The notes under the pieces were generated by a model, which searched no databases, had not been told where the DNA came from, and saw only the letters and a list, made by a program, of their open reading frames with translations. From Allolobophora icterica (Eukaryota; Annelida; Clitellata; Crassiclitellata; Lumbricidae), in assembly GCA_963556255.1 (NCBI GenBank), contig OY744611.1, positions 3,885,230-3,949,229 on the forward strand: DNA of 64,000 bases. The letters are read 5' to 3'. A program made the translations under genes and the position numbers. Of the stretch, positions 11,936 through 23,290 are shown piece by piece (the stretch's first letter is position 1; each line of letters begins with the position of its first letter).

Positions 11936-11940
<5 letters not shown>
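10524..11940 (+). mobile_element. hAT-like element, 5' part only
   Basis: It begins TAGGGTGGTCCAC, the same TIR type as the elements at 20518 and 36027. It then contains a 181-bp tandem array and ends with the conserved 5' untranslated segment (11865-11940) where an (AT)n tract cuts it off. No transposase follows, so this is a truncated copy. Confidence 0.65.
10735..11760 (+). repeat. 181-bp tandem satellite, about 5.5 copies
   Basis: The marker GCTTCTGAAGGTTTTTAAACGG (variants) recurs at about 10751, 10932, 11113, 11283, 11464 and 11648, spacing 181, 181, 170, 181, 184. Each unit also carries GGACCACGGGAACA. Minus-strand open frames across it are repeats of the unit and not genes. Confidence 0.9.

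Positions 11941-11984
<44 letters not shown>
11939..11984. repeat. (AT)n microsatellite
   Basis: Pure alternating AT, directly abutting the truncated hAT copy. Confidence 0.9.
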
Positions 11985-11987
<3 letters not shown>

Positions 11988-14740
11988 CGTGTGAGTTTGT
12001 GTATTTGCGAGCGTGTATTATCTGTGTGCTTCAGTTGTTTGCGTCATGTATGTGTGTGCGTGCGTGTGTTTGCGTGTTTATCTGTGCTTATAATGTGCGT
12101 GTGATGGTCGGCGTTTGTGACATATTGACGTTGTGTTTTTTTTACTGTACGAAATTCTGCTGTATCGTCCCTTATAAATTGCAAACACTCTGTCGGTGGC
12201 TGAGCCTCTCAGTCCGGTTTCCATGTGAAAAACAGCTCAACTTATTATGATGACACGTATCAGTTTATGTGTTCTCAACTACCATGATAATAGCATTGGG
12301 GTCTGTTTGAAGGATCCTCCATTTCAGAGCAACATCCTGGTTGAGCCTCGATGTCTGGCAACTAATTCCCACTTTATTAACTGCTCAGTTGGTTAGGCTT
12401 ACAGATGCCCGCAGTTTAACTACGCCTCTGTCTGATTTCTCGTGCAGTTTTGTTTCAATGACGACTTCGATTTCACTATGTTCACCAAAGCAAGAATTTC
12501 GATATCTACAATAACGAAAAGTGACTAATCAATAAGAAATGTTCAATGTGCGAATTGTAGAAAAAGACTGGGGGTTTATCTGTGTATTATCTGCGTATGC
12601 TGGTCAGCTTTTGTGACATATTTGTGACTTTGCAGAGTTTCATCCATATGGAGTGGAGTATTTTATCCGTATTTTGCAAAATGAGAAAATTCAACAATAC
12701 AATAGAAACATTAAACACTTTAGAGTGATGACATCACCAAATTTATTAGTGTACACATGGTCACAAATCTCACAATAAGCCAGAGCATTACTGTATTAGT
12801 AACCCACAAAGTGAATTGTGAAAGAAAATGCTAAAATATATGCATAATATGATCACACTAGCACAACTGAGGGAGTTGGAAGCGACCCCCTGGGGTGCAC
12901 AATGAAGTCTTATCTGGGAGTCCGAAGAAAGACTAGGGGGTTGAACCACCCAATCCCCGACAATTCTCACACTGGAAATGTTAGATTTACATCCATAAAA
13001 GTAACATGAAACGATATCTTTGGTGTTTGGGGGCTATTGCGTAACAAATTTCGCATTGCAATTGTATACGCATTCTGAATCTATAGTAACTTAAATTCAT
13101 TTAAGCCTAAATGAGAGCTATAAAGATTAACACTGATCGAAGAGCTTTCGGCGTCATTCATCTAAATTAGTAATGCCTTTTAAATATAAATGACCTAGAT
13201 CTTTATTTGAAGTTTTGAACTACAACTGACTCTGTTACTCTGTGCTGCGGATACTGGTTCGCCTTCCGATGACGACTTAATTCAGATATTTGAATATCGG
13301 GCGATGGTCCTTACACGGGCCTTTAAATGGCATGGCTCACAATGAAACGGGCGATTGTGGTGAAGATCTCACCGATCAATTCATTGATAAATTAACAGGG
13401 TAGAGGCCATACGGTCGCTATAGAAAACCATCTGGATTGACATTTATTAGTAAGTCTTACCGGTACTCATGCTACATTTGAGCCGTTTAGGAAAGTTAGG
13501 AAAGATTTCAATTAAACATTCTCGGTTAATTCCGAACCACTTAAACGTTTGTTAGTTCAAATTATGGTCAGCCATAAATTGGTTCTTGTGCTATAGAATG
13601 GAAACGGTTGATCACAGTCATCACTGTTTAGCAAGAGAATGTAATCTCTAATTAATATAGATGTCAGATGCATGTGCTTAACAGAGTTTAAAAGTACTTT
13701 CTTCCGGGTTCATTGCGCTTTAGAGCTTCATGTAATTATTTTTGAAGCGATTGTGACAATTAGCTACGCCCATTTTTTCCTGTCACCCGCAGTTGGCAAT
13801 TAGGTCCTCAAGACCTATAGTTAGGCGCTTTGGAGTGCAGTGTATGCTGTGCTGGGATTAATTTACACTACTGGCCTGAATACGATGAACAATATCCGTT
13901 TTAGGAGCTGCTATTAGATAGGCCAATAGGCCTAAATGTCAATTAGCTGAAGGCATGCATTTGGCTAACCGGATGAGAATGTATTTTATGACAACGATCA
14001 GAGCATCGGATGAGTTGATGTTTACTCGACAGACAGAGAAGTCCGCTAGCGTTTCTCTTTCTGTTTCTGCACGGACCGAGAAGGAACGGGCAAAGGTGCG
14101 ATAATTCGGTGTCTGTATCGCTCATATAGTTGACAGTGAATAACCATTTGCAGAAACTTAGTTTCTGCAGATAGGTGCTTGTTTCAATAGAAGCTGATAA
14201 GCTGCGATTTTAGCCTCTCACTAGGTTGGACGAAGATAGAAAATTTCCCTACATCTGCCGCAGTAGGTATGCATTGTTGTTTGTCACAGTCCTTTATTTG
14301 GTAATTTCACAGCAATGACATAATAGTTAACTACCTAGTTCTAGATGAAAAAAAAATATTTCGCTTCTAACAAGTAATTCGTCTGATGTTTTGACCATGA
14401 GTTGGAGCTTTATCAATTATGTTAGTGCTTATTATGTGTAGGCCTAGTGTTTTATAATTAGTTTGGCCGAGTTACTAATGCGTCGCGATGTAATGCGGAG
14501 AGTAAAGTTTCCCTTAAAATGGTCACCGTATCCAGGGGCGTCCATCCCCCTTACATCCATGACGCATTCCCCATGTAATCAGATTCCCCGCAACGACGTC
14601 ACCAGACGATTGGCCGACTGTCGACAAAAGAGAAAATAGGCCTATCGATTACCGAACTCTGAAGCACAATTTTACTCTTGAATTCTGTAACTTTCACTTC
14701 GCTAATAAAGCAACATTATGCATTATAAAATATGAAGGCT
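11985..14740. other. No recognisable gene
   Basis: TG-rich stretch at 12000-12120, then AT-rich sequence without long frames or recognised motifs. GTTTGTGACATATTG-type sequence occurs near 12110 and again near 12610, a possible diverged duplication. A G/C-rich patch at 12865-12960 may be part of a SINE, but no promoter boxes are visible. Confidence 0.4.
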
Positions 14741-14743
14741 TAA

Positions 14744-15140
14744 CGATGATGACGAGCAAAAGACACATCTGTCGAAAGGACAGTGGATTGAAAGTACATA
14801 TAGTTACGTTAAGACAGAGGCATACCGCCATGGCGGCCAGACAGTACAAACGTAGTAACATAAGTACTAAAGTTACAACAGGTGCCACTTCAGAGCAGCA
14901 GAGTGCGTAGCCAGGCGATTAACAATTTCATCTAGTTTTGGTGATGGAGTAGCGTCTCGTTAACAGGCTGATACTGTCCGAGGTGCAAACCAGTCATCAA
15001 CCATGGTTGATCTCAGTCGATTTTTCACAATGCGGATGCGACTCATTACTCACTCAGCTGAGCAGCTGGTCACCGCAAGGGAAATCAGGATTTCAATCCA
15101 CTGTCCTATCAACAGATGTGTCTTTTGCTCGTCATCATTG
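14744..15140. repeat. Inverted repeat, ~50-bp arms, ~300-bp spacer
   Basis: The left arm at about 14744-14793 (GACGAGCAAAAGACACATCTGTC then GGACAGTGGATTGAAA, here cut for length) is the reverse complement of about 15091-15140 with a handful of mismatches. No coding signal in the spacer. It may be a foldback element or an inverted duplication. Confidence 0.7.
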
Positions 15141-15822
15141 TCACTGTCTAGGTGAATTAGTTCCAGTTTTCCGTCGTCTGGAATCAACTCATTAAGAGGC
15201 ACAAGGTCTTGTACGGCGCGATATGCGTATCGAAACTCCTCGAGCTCGGTTTGCACTACCTGTGGGTATAGTGCGAACCGAGCTATGTGTAAATTGTTTG
15301 CAATTTATATATACCTTGTAGTCTTCCACTTGTGGTGTGTAGTACAATGTATGCGCCATTTGTCACTACGGAGTGAAAAAATAAAAATTCTAGGAAGTGA
15401 TAGTAATAGTGATGAATAGTTGCCTTTTGGTATATCTAGTTATCGTGCAAAATATTTGTGTTTAACCTTCGCAGGACGGAAAGGGGTAAATAAATACCAC
15501 GGGGGTGTTTGGATGTTGATTGCGGAGCAACTGTAGGTAGGTATCATTTGTCGTTCCACATGTTTACAAGTTACCACCAATGACATATTCTGACTGCATA
15601 CCCACCACATTGCCATGTGGTGGGAAAAAGATTTTTCAATCCAAAGTGTCCTGGGGTAAAAATTTACCCCTCTTCGACCTCGACGTCGTTATTTTTCGTT
15701 CATAGGGCAGATATATTTTTTAAAGATATGAGCTCATAAATGACCTGCAATCATAAATCAAGTGTGGAATCTACCATGGAACTGAGTGTTAATAGCTTCA
15801 TAATTTTGGATAGTTTATATTC

Positions 15823-16275
15823 CAAGATGGCGGCCAATATGGCTGCCAAAACAAAAATATGCATGTCTCAGCTCATGGGTAAGCTAAAACGACAAATGAA
15901 GAATCAATTGTAATATTTCCAAGGTCAAGGAATCGATTTATCGCAGTGGCAATAGTGTGTGAGTACTACTGTCCAAGATGGCGGCCAAAATGCCCGCCAA
16001 AACACAAAAATGTGTATATCTCGGCTCGTAGGTAAGATACAATGACAAATGAAGTGTCAATTGTAGCATTTCCAAGGTCAAGGAATCGATTTATCGCAGT
16101 GGCAATAGTGTGTGAATACTGATTTCCAAGATGGCGGCCAATATGGCCGTCAAAACACAAAATAGGAATTATCAATCAGCTGACTGATCGGTTACTATTG
16201 CCATTGCGATAAATCGATTCCCTGACCTTGGAAATGTTACAATTGACACTTCATTTGTCATTGGAGCTTACCTAC
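15823..16275. repeat. ~150-bp tandem repeat with an inverted third copy; AAGATGGCGGCC motif
   Basis: CCAAGATGGCGGCC appears at about 15823, 15971 and 16124, each followed by AAAACACAAAA and, downstream, by CAAGGTCAAGGAATCGATTT. The last segment (16190-16275) repeats the GGAATCGATTTATCGC part in inverse orientation, which makes a stem. AAGATGGCGGC matches the YY1 consensus; the repeat may simply be a transposon. Confidence 0.8.
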
Positions 16276-16401
16276 AACCTGAGATTTTTAAAATTTCTGC
16301 TCGATTTTACTGATGTTCACACCTTCACTGTAAATGTAAATAGTGGTACTGTAGAATACTGATGATGCATTAGACTGTTAGAATTAGAATTCGTCAAGCC
16401 C

Positions 16402-17398
16402 TTGCAGTGGTTTGTCTGCCAATTACATTCGACTGAATTGTCACTGCGACATAGATTGGAGCATCTGGATGGCGTTACTGCAGGTCCGCGAGCATTTACA
16501 GGGCCATTCGGCAAGTCCATGGCAACCTGTGAACAACTACCAGTTATTTTGTTTCAGAAAATTGAAGTTAGATTTCCGGAAGTCACCGCGATTGATCTTA
16601 GCACTAACCAGAAGTATTTGACATCTGTGAAGCAGTAGTAAAGGGATATTGTTCTCAATCTCTGGCCAGGCGTGATCCAGGTGCTATGTCGCACTCCAGA
16701 TGGATAACCACGGATAACCACGGCTAATCGAATCCTGCGTCTGTATGTTGCAAGTGAATGCCCGGCAGACAATCTGAAAATATTGGCGACATACGTTGTA
16801 GGAGTGTATGCTCCGATGTGGTTTTCATCCAAATGAAACCCTCGTGGAAATATGGTTCTATGCACCTTTGGCATACAATCTCCAGATCACGTTACCTGCC
16901 GGAAGTCCTTAAGGCTGTTATCGACCCGGTAATACAACGAAATGGAGTTTTTTGCACATCCAGAAAGCATCCGTCTTGGAGTGATAACTGACTCTTGGAA
17001 GCATATCCGTGCTCTAGGACTACGCTGAATCTTGCGATCGAAAAATGATTGTCAACAGGCAAACAGAATACGTGAATTTTCTATTCCAGAACTTAATTTT
17101 TGCTCAAATGATTACATCGATTTGATTGATTGGCAAAACGTAAAAGTAACAGAATCACCGTTCATTTCCACAATTTCAAAAGCTGATCTTGAAGAATTTA
17201 TCGCCAGTTAATGTATGCCATTTTGTGCCAACACTTGATTTTCCAGAATTTTCATGCCAATCGGTTGAGCGCTCTGTAAAACTTGTTACTGAGGCATCTG
17301 CTGCTGTGGTTGGGCAACCATCTAGATACGGTTTCATCCTTGCCAGACTGGAATCACGAGAACTAATGCCTTGTTATAATACCAAAGCTGAATTTTAA
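16402..17398 (+). pseudogene. Relic of a dispersed invertebrate TE-associated protein family
   Basis: Plus-strand conserved-looking segments appear in order across three frames: QWFVCQLHSTELSLRHRLEHLDG (about 16405), FTGPFGK, IDLSTNQKYL (about 16590), ANRILRLYVASECPADNLKIL (about 16730), YVVGVYAPMWF, FFAHPES.LLGVITDSWKHIRALGLR (about 16960), LNFCSNDYIDLIDWQ (about 17090) and SVERSVKLVTEASAAV (about 17265). I recall this arrangement from many uncharacterised invertebrate proteins probably of mobile-element origin; I cannot assign a reaction. At least four stops or frame changes (near 16640, 16690, 16840, 17000) show it is dead. Segments here are longer than 20 residues only as a description of order. 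Confidence 0.5.
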
Positions 17399-17638
17399 TC
17401 GAGTTAAATCAATGGAATAAATTAAGTACTGAATCACTTTTCAGTGATTAACACGAGTAGATATAATTGTAGCAAACTAGGACATTAATTAGTTAATTAG
17501 GTCTCATTTAATAAGCAGTCGTTGGCGATGGTGGGTTTTAAGACACACACGCACATGTCATGTATACACACAAATATTTTAAATTAAAAGGTCATCAAGC
17601 AAGCCTTACCACATCAAACCGCAAAAGTGTCGTTTGCT

Positions 17639-17667
17639 GCCGGCCGAGAACCGCTCACGAGGCCGGC
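17639..17667. repeat. GC-rich palindrome, copy 2 of 2
   Basis: Same block as at 1993-2021: GCCGGCC arm, GAGAACCG..CACGA loop, GGCCGGC arm. The flanks differ. Nothing else recognised at 17400-18090. Confidence 0.5.
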
Positions 17668-18098
17668 CCGAACCATTGGAGTTTGCCAGTAAAATTTATA
17701 TTACGTTTTCAAAGACGCCAGCTGAGCTGCTTTCAATTCAACCAAAATAACAAAAATCGCGAAATTCTTCTCTTTACAGAAGAAACGACGTACAAAACGG
17801 ATAGTTACATAGAAAACGCGTCAACTTTTATCAGGCTTCATTGCGCGGTGTCTAAATTTAGATGTCGATGGGCATGTCTCTATGTGAATATAAAATATTA
17901 TATCCTACCCCATATAGATTAGTTGTGCTGTAAGATTACATTTGTAATATACTAGACTTTTCAACAGACCATAATCTTACTAAAAATAAGCCCATGCTCA
18001 TTCAAGCGCTTTATGGTAATTAAGATGAGATTTGAGCGCAAGTGCCAACCGCATAGGCCTACAACTCGCGGCTGTTAACCAATGCACATCGTTTTCAG

Positions 18099-18262
18099 TG
18101 ACCTCAATAGGTCATTTTGGGTCGAAAATGACCCAAGTAGGTCATTTGGGTTTTAAAAATGACCTACTTAGGTCGCTTTTCAAACTGAAATGACCTATGT
18201 AGGTGACTTGGGTCGACAGTGACCTAAATAGGTCATTTCGGGTCCAAAAGCGACCTCAGGTC
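18099..18262. repeat. ~30-bp tandem array of TGACCT(N4)AGGTCA
   Basis: Everted nuclear-receptor-type half-sites spaced by 4 bp occur at 18099-18114, 18129-18144, 18160-18175, 18191-18206 and 18220-18235, with a degenerate sixth at 18251. The start-to-start spacing is 30, 31, 31, 29 and 31 bp, close to three helical turns. It may be a minisatellite with no regulatory role. Confidence 0.85.
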
Positions 18263-18299
18263 GATTTGTTTGCCTGTTCATATGTCGGTTCATATTCGT

Positions 18300-18380
18300 A
18301 CGAATTCCTGAAACAAGACACTGAAAAGCTGGAGAAAGTGCGAAGAAGAGCTACAAAAATGATTTGGGGCTACAAGGATT
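18300..18380 (+). pseudogene. CR1-like LINE fragment, part 1 (left of nested element)
   Basis: The plus-strand translation includes LEKVRRRATKMIWGYKDW, the same C-terminal RT-flanking region as the LINE at 4672-5767. The frame stops at the insertion at 18381 and the homologous sequence resumes at 20186. Confidence 0.85.
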
Positions 18381-20185
18381 GGTAAACGTACGTTTTTGCG
18401 TAATTAATTTTATTGGACGAAATGTCTCGTTCGCTTTAGCGTAATTAATTATTGCAAGCTGAATGAGCGATGAAAATAGAAATCAAACTGGAAGCTGGAA
18501 GAGCGATGAAAATACAAATCAAACTGGAAGCCGGATAAGTGATGAAAATGGAGATCAAACCAGAAGCTGGATGTGCGAAGAAAATAACCTGAAACTAGAA
18601 ACTTTATCACGGATGAAAATAATAATAATAATAATGATAAGACGACGATTTGTATAGCGCCGTAGCACAGCCGAGGCCGAAGGAAATGGCGCTGTACATA
18701 AGTTCAATGACAGTCGTATGATTGTTTGAAGAGATAGGTTTTGAGCTGTGATTTGAATGTCTCCAGAGATGACGTATTCTTCACGTGGTCAGGAAGACTG
18801 TTCCATGCAGTTGGTCCAGAGACAGAGAAGGAACCGTCGCCAAACCTCGTAGAAGACCTTGGAACTTGTAGCAGATTTTTTGAAGAGGATCGTAGCCGAC
18901 ACCTATTCTGGTTGTCTGCTACCCGAATGCAGAAGTCAGTGATGTAATATGGCATCAGGTGATTCAGTGCTTGTATGTTATCAAGCACAGCTTGTAGGTA
19001 ATTCGCTGACAAATACGCAGCCAGTGTAGGTTGTCACGCAGGAGGTCGGTGACGTGATCGGATGATGTCCGGCCATAGATTAGACGGGCAGCACAGTTAA
19101 GTACCGACTGTATCCGCTCTAGCTGACAGGTCGGCAGACCCGCCAGTAGGCTGCTGCAGTAGTCAACCCTGGAGACAATGAAGCTGTTTACCAAGATGAC
19201 GGCGGTTGAGGTTAAAATAAATCTGCGTATGGTTTTTATACGCCGCAGTTGGTAAAAACAGCCTCGAACTAGTTGAGTCACATGGGTTGCCATGGTCATG
19301 CAGCTGTCAAATTGGACTCCAAGGTTGCGGATGGTGTCAGCTGGTGGAACTTCTGCATCACCAAGCGTGAATGTACTGCCGTCAAGTAGATTGCGACGTC
19401 GGAGAGTGGTGCACCATAGAAACTCCGACTTCGTTGGATTTAGTTTCAGACGGTTTGACGCCATCCACTCTGAAATGCGTTCAATACACAGCAGCACTCT
19501 CTGCTTCAGCTCAGTTGTTTGTGCTAGTTCACAGAAAAAGTAAAGCTGTGTATCATCCGCATAGCAGTGGTGGAGGAGGCCATGCGCTTCTATGATTTTC
19601 TCCACATCGGCCGTATATAGTACAAAAAGGAGAGGGCCAAGCACTGATCCTTGTGGAACACCGCAGGTGACCGGCCTAGGTGGTGTCTCCTCCCCTGCCA
19701 AATGGACGGATTGCGTTCGCCCCTTTATGTAGGATTCAAGCCAACTGAACGCTCTATCTTTGATTCCAAAGGAGCGCGACAGTCGCTGCATCAAGATGTC
19801 GCGGTCGACTGTGTCGAATGCAGCTGACATGTCAAGTAGTGACAGAAGCGCCAGTTGGCCTGAACCTATGGCATTAACTATGTCTGAAAACACTTTAAGG
19901 AGTGCAGTCTCGGTGGAATGGCCACGCCTGTAAGCAGACTGAAACCGAGGAAGAAGGCGAGATTCAGACAGGTACTCGGTGTTATATTAAACTTAAAATA
20001 GAAGCTGGATGTGTGATGAAAATGAGCTAAAACTGGAAACTGGATGGATGAACGATAAAAACGTGTAATATTAAACTAAACTAGAAGGGGGAGGATGAAT
20101 GAAAACATAGTTCAAGCGAGAAACTGGATGAAATAATTATTCACGCTAAAATTAATATTAGCCTACGCTAAAGCGTACGTTTACT
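18381..20185. mobile_element. TIR DNA transposon, TSD CAAGGATT
   Basis: The flanking 8-bp direct repeat CAAGGATT lies at 18373-18380 and 20186-20193. Termini are GGTAAACGTACG on the left and CGTACGTTTACT on the right; the inverted match continues through TTTTGCGTA / TTTAGCGTA with a few changes, about 20 bp in all. The interior holds a ~36-bp tandem repeat (GATGAAAAT..CAAACTGGAAGC; about 18460-18620 and 19990-20080) interrupted by an L2-like LINE. No transposase of its own was seen, so it is non-autonomous. The family is unassigned; 8-bp TSDs fit hAT or P among others. Confidence 0.85.
18640..19979 (-). pseudogene. L2-like LINE, 5'-truncated, with most of the reverse transcriptase
   Basis: A 309-codon minus-strand frame (19893-18964) carries LLDMSAAFDTVDRDIL (palm motif A), CGVPQGSVLGPLLF (motif B) and the catalytic YADDTQLY. 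Upstream to about 19979 the frame continues without a start codon (RGHSTET-type region), so the 5' end is truncated. A frame change between 19012 and 18964 joins the C-terminal part GDGSFSVSGPTAWNSLPDHV (about 18830-18770). The 3' tail is an AAT repeat near 18625-18640 preceded by the TTTGTATAGCGCC type end common in L2-like LINEs. It landed in the ~36-bp repeat inside the TIR element. Confidence 0.9.
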
Positions 20186-20300
20186 CAAGGATTTGAGTTG
20201 TGAAGAAAGGTTGAAAAGGTGTGGACTAACAACACTGGAGAGAAGGAGGAGCAGATGAGATCTAATCGAAGCTCATAGGATTATCACTTGAAAGGACCGC
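20186..20300 (+). pseudogene. CR1-like LINE fragment, part 2 (right of nested element)
   Basis: The translation resumes with KDLSCEERLKRCGLTT, which follows directly on the fragment at 18300-18380 once the insertion and one target duplicate are discounted. A TGA stop at about 20256 and a stop at about 20289 show decay. Confidence 0.85.
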
Positions 20301-21375
20301 TGAAATCCGGTGTTTCTAAAAATAGGTTAAATCGAAAGCGTAAGTTGGGCTAACATCGCCGATTAAGATTGTGGTAAAATAGTTTCTAATTTTACCCGAA
20401 GCCTGGCGACACAACCAATTATAAAACAATAATGAATTTGATAGAAGACTATAATGAAGCCTAAAGCGATGTTTTTGATTTTTTTGTTTTTTGCCAGCGA
20501 TATGTAGATATGTAGAGTAGGGTGGTACTTAGCTCCATGTAAAAAATTTGTTGGGGGAATTTTAAACGAGGCACCCTCCAAACTTTTGGTTTTAGGTACA
20601 AAAATAATAATACTGAAAAGTTTGTGGAGATTTTATGAGTTTTAGAGGTTGCTACCGGACATAACATAATTATATCAAATATATTGTAAAAACGCACACA
20701 ATACATAGAATATTGTATAGGCCTAATATTCTTATGCACAAATTCAAAACAAATTCTGGTGGTCAGTGGTGGACGGTAGTATTTACTATTTGGGTCAAGA
20801 CACACAAGTGAACATTAAAATGTTTAGTTCCAGTTACTACTTAATGTATTAATGAATCAGTGTCTTTGTTTCTGTCTGGATATCTGTGACGATATTCCAG
20901 AAACTGCTTATGATCCTCATTATTTGTTTGAAGCTTGTTATACTCGTCCATGAGTTCCACTCCACGCTCGGCTATGTATTTCACATCTCTTATGAGGTGG
21001 CAGTGGCCTTGGCTAACTTGTAGTTCTCATCGTTTGGCCAAGTATCAACATCTTGTTGGATGAAACTTGCTGGAATGCATGTAATGCTGAAGAATCTTCT
21101 AGTGTTTTCCGTGATAAAATTTTCCAGTTGCTTCCAGCTGATCAGAGGTTACCTGGTATTCTCTTTAGTGGATGTTCGATGCCAGTTTTGTCCAGAGGAG
21201 CAGCCATATGGCGCTTGATAAATCAATGGAGACCCCATCATCAAAGAACGCAAAAGTCTCCAATTCCTCCGACAGATACCAGAAGTGACCCGGAAATGTC
21301 TTAATTGCAACCTCTGCATCTGCACAATTTTTCTCCTTGTTTATCAATCTGTCAATGGTCCGCAAAGGTTCATCA

Positions 21376-21662
21376 GTCACTCTGGTTCAGAGTAAAGCAG
21401 GGAGGCGACCTGACCGACGTCTCTTTGAGCGTAGACTCGGATCCGACCTGGGCTGTTGAACCAAAGTCCTCCGTGCCCACCTTCACGTGGTGCGGACCGT
21501 TAATACCCTTCCATGGGAAGGGGAACGAACGGGCACGGCAGGCAAAACCAGGGGAAGGCAATGGCAAACCACTCCTGTTAACATACCAAGAAAATCGTCA
21601 TGAGACACAACAAACCAAAAAAATGTGTGTCATGGCGGTCGCTAGAGCTCCAGGAGCTGACA
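21376..21662 (+). repeat. SINE-like insertion inside the hAT transposase relic
   Basis: This GC-richer block separates two minus-strand segments of one transposase. It carries CAGGGGAAGGCAATGGCAAA and CCACTCCTG near its middle, a core-like block I associate with several animal SINEs, with low certainty. No clear A/B boxes or target duplication were found, so the boundaries are approximate. Confidence 0.4.
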
Positions 21663-22375
21663 GCACAAGGTGACAAGGTGAATGTCCTTCAAGAGCTTCA
21701 GGTCTATTCGAGGAGCCAGTGGTGCATATGATGCTTGAAACCAGACTTTGACATCCGGCATTACTGTGAACAAGCAGATGTCAGCTATCCCCTTTTCTTC
21801 TCTTCTTGTCAACTTGAACTGTCTCTTGAACATCCAAATCTTAAGACTATAAATACTCTTGGCCATCCACTTTGTTGTATGCAGCCCAGCTGGTGCTCTG
21901 AATGATATGCCCCTGGAATAAACGCCGCCGAAGAAAGTGATGGTCAGCTCCAAAAGTTTGTGACAGGAAATTGCTTCTTGTAAAAACTCATCGGATGTCA
22001 CTGTGTTCTATTTTGATCGGTCTATAAGTCGCCAGTTTCTCTGGAATCTCTGATAATCATTATGTCTGGACCTTGGGTTGGGCCAAGAGAAAGCATGACC
22101 ACTGCCTCCAACATTATTTTTAGTATGTGATGGCGACATGCACGCCACAACATATCCTTGTCCAGCCTATGCTCCAACACAATGATATAACTATAATTTG
22201 ATTAATAACTACTTACTGCTTGCTTACTTATTGACATCTTTTCCATAATGCATTTGGCAACCATTTTGTTTCATATTGGGTTTCTTAAAAAGTATACTGC
22301 ATACTTTGTTAGTCAAAGAAAAATACTAAAAGACCACTGAGTTTGAAAATATAAATAATTTATTTCTACGTTTGT

Positions 22376-22406
22376 TTATCAAATAAATAAATAAATAAAT
22401 AAACAA
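22376..22406. repeat. (AAAT)n microsatellite
   Basis: Repeated AAAT units within the hAT copy. Confidence 0.9.
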
Positions 22407-22854
22407 ACATGAGTACTATTAGGGTATACTAATTGCTAGAAGTCATTTATAGTGTTCAATAATGAATTACACACAACTGTATGTCACTTTGCAATTTTCT
22501 CACCTGCTAACATCAGTTCAATTAAGAAAATTGCAATGGCTAGTCTAAATGAATTCCTCGTGGCATAGGCTTAAACTTTAGCATCTGGTAGCAACCTCTA
22601 AATATTGTCAGATCCGCTTCAAATTTTTTCTGAATTTTTTCTTCATCAGTAGAAACAAAAGCAGAGGGTGCCTCATTGTGAAATCAGACTTTCAAAAATA
22701 AGGACCACCCTAATGTAGAGTAAATATTATTTTAGGAGTCTACAAAAATCTTAAAGAAATGCATAATTTATTCACTAGGCCCTAATCAAGATTTTAAAGT
22801 TTCTATATGGGATATGTCTTAGATTAAGGTTCTTATCATGTGTAGGATAAAGAT

Positions 22855-23290
22855 TTAAGTAAGTAAGTAAGTTCGTATATTCTTTAATAAACGCTAGCAA
22901 ACGCACATCGCTTTACATACAATATTACACACAGAGGAAAGGACATAGAACAGAAATAATAACGTTAGATCTTAAATGAAATAATAGCAATAGAGCCTAA
23001 CTGTTCAGCATCCTACCCAGAAAACCTCGTCGGGGAAGGGAGTCAAATCTAGGGCATTGAAATATACCTTAAATGAGTAAGTGAGTAAGTGTATTCTTTA
23101 ATGCACCATTAACAAACGCTCAATGGGACTAAAGTTGGAAGAATTTATAATAAAACGTACAAGTAATAACTCGTAATAAAAGTTTTGAAATAAGTGAAAG
23201 TCAGCGGATCTTGACCATCCAAAAGCGTTACCAGGGTTTAACCACACATAGGGCATCCATTGTACATTCCTATTTAAACTTCTGATCTGT
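22855..23290 (-). repeat. Two LINE 3' tails in tandem
   Basis: At 22857-22900 (AAGTAAGTAAGTAAG then TTCGTATATTCTTTAATAAACGC) and 23075-23125 (AGTAAGTGAGTAAG then TGTATTCTTTAATGC), tetranucleotide tails are followed by related 3' untranslated sequence, both in minus orientation. They are severely 5'-truncated LINE copies with no coding sequence left. Region 23290-23850 has no gene I can support. Confidence 0.55.

Larger units (their letters stand above)
20518..22712 (-). mobile_element. hAT-like DNA transposon, TSD ATGTAGAG
   Basis: Termini TAGGGTGGTACTTAG and (right, inverted) TAGGGTGGTCCTTAT, flanked by perfect 8-bp repeats ATGTAGAG at 20510-20517 and 22713-22720. On the minus strand it encodes transposase segments FRAPAGLHTTKWMAKSIYSL, FKLTRREEKGIADICLF (about 21900-21780), then PGHFWYLSEELETFAFFDD (about 21285-21240). 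The two stretches are separated by an unrelated ~290-bp insertion. There are further breaks upstream. The transposase family is the same as in the copies at 8650, 36027 and 48661. Confidence 0.85.

Noticed and set aside
14694..15256. Small frames around the inverted repeat
   Set aside because: Short, no homology recognised, opposite-strand shadows of the repeat arms.
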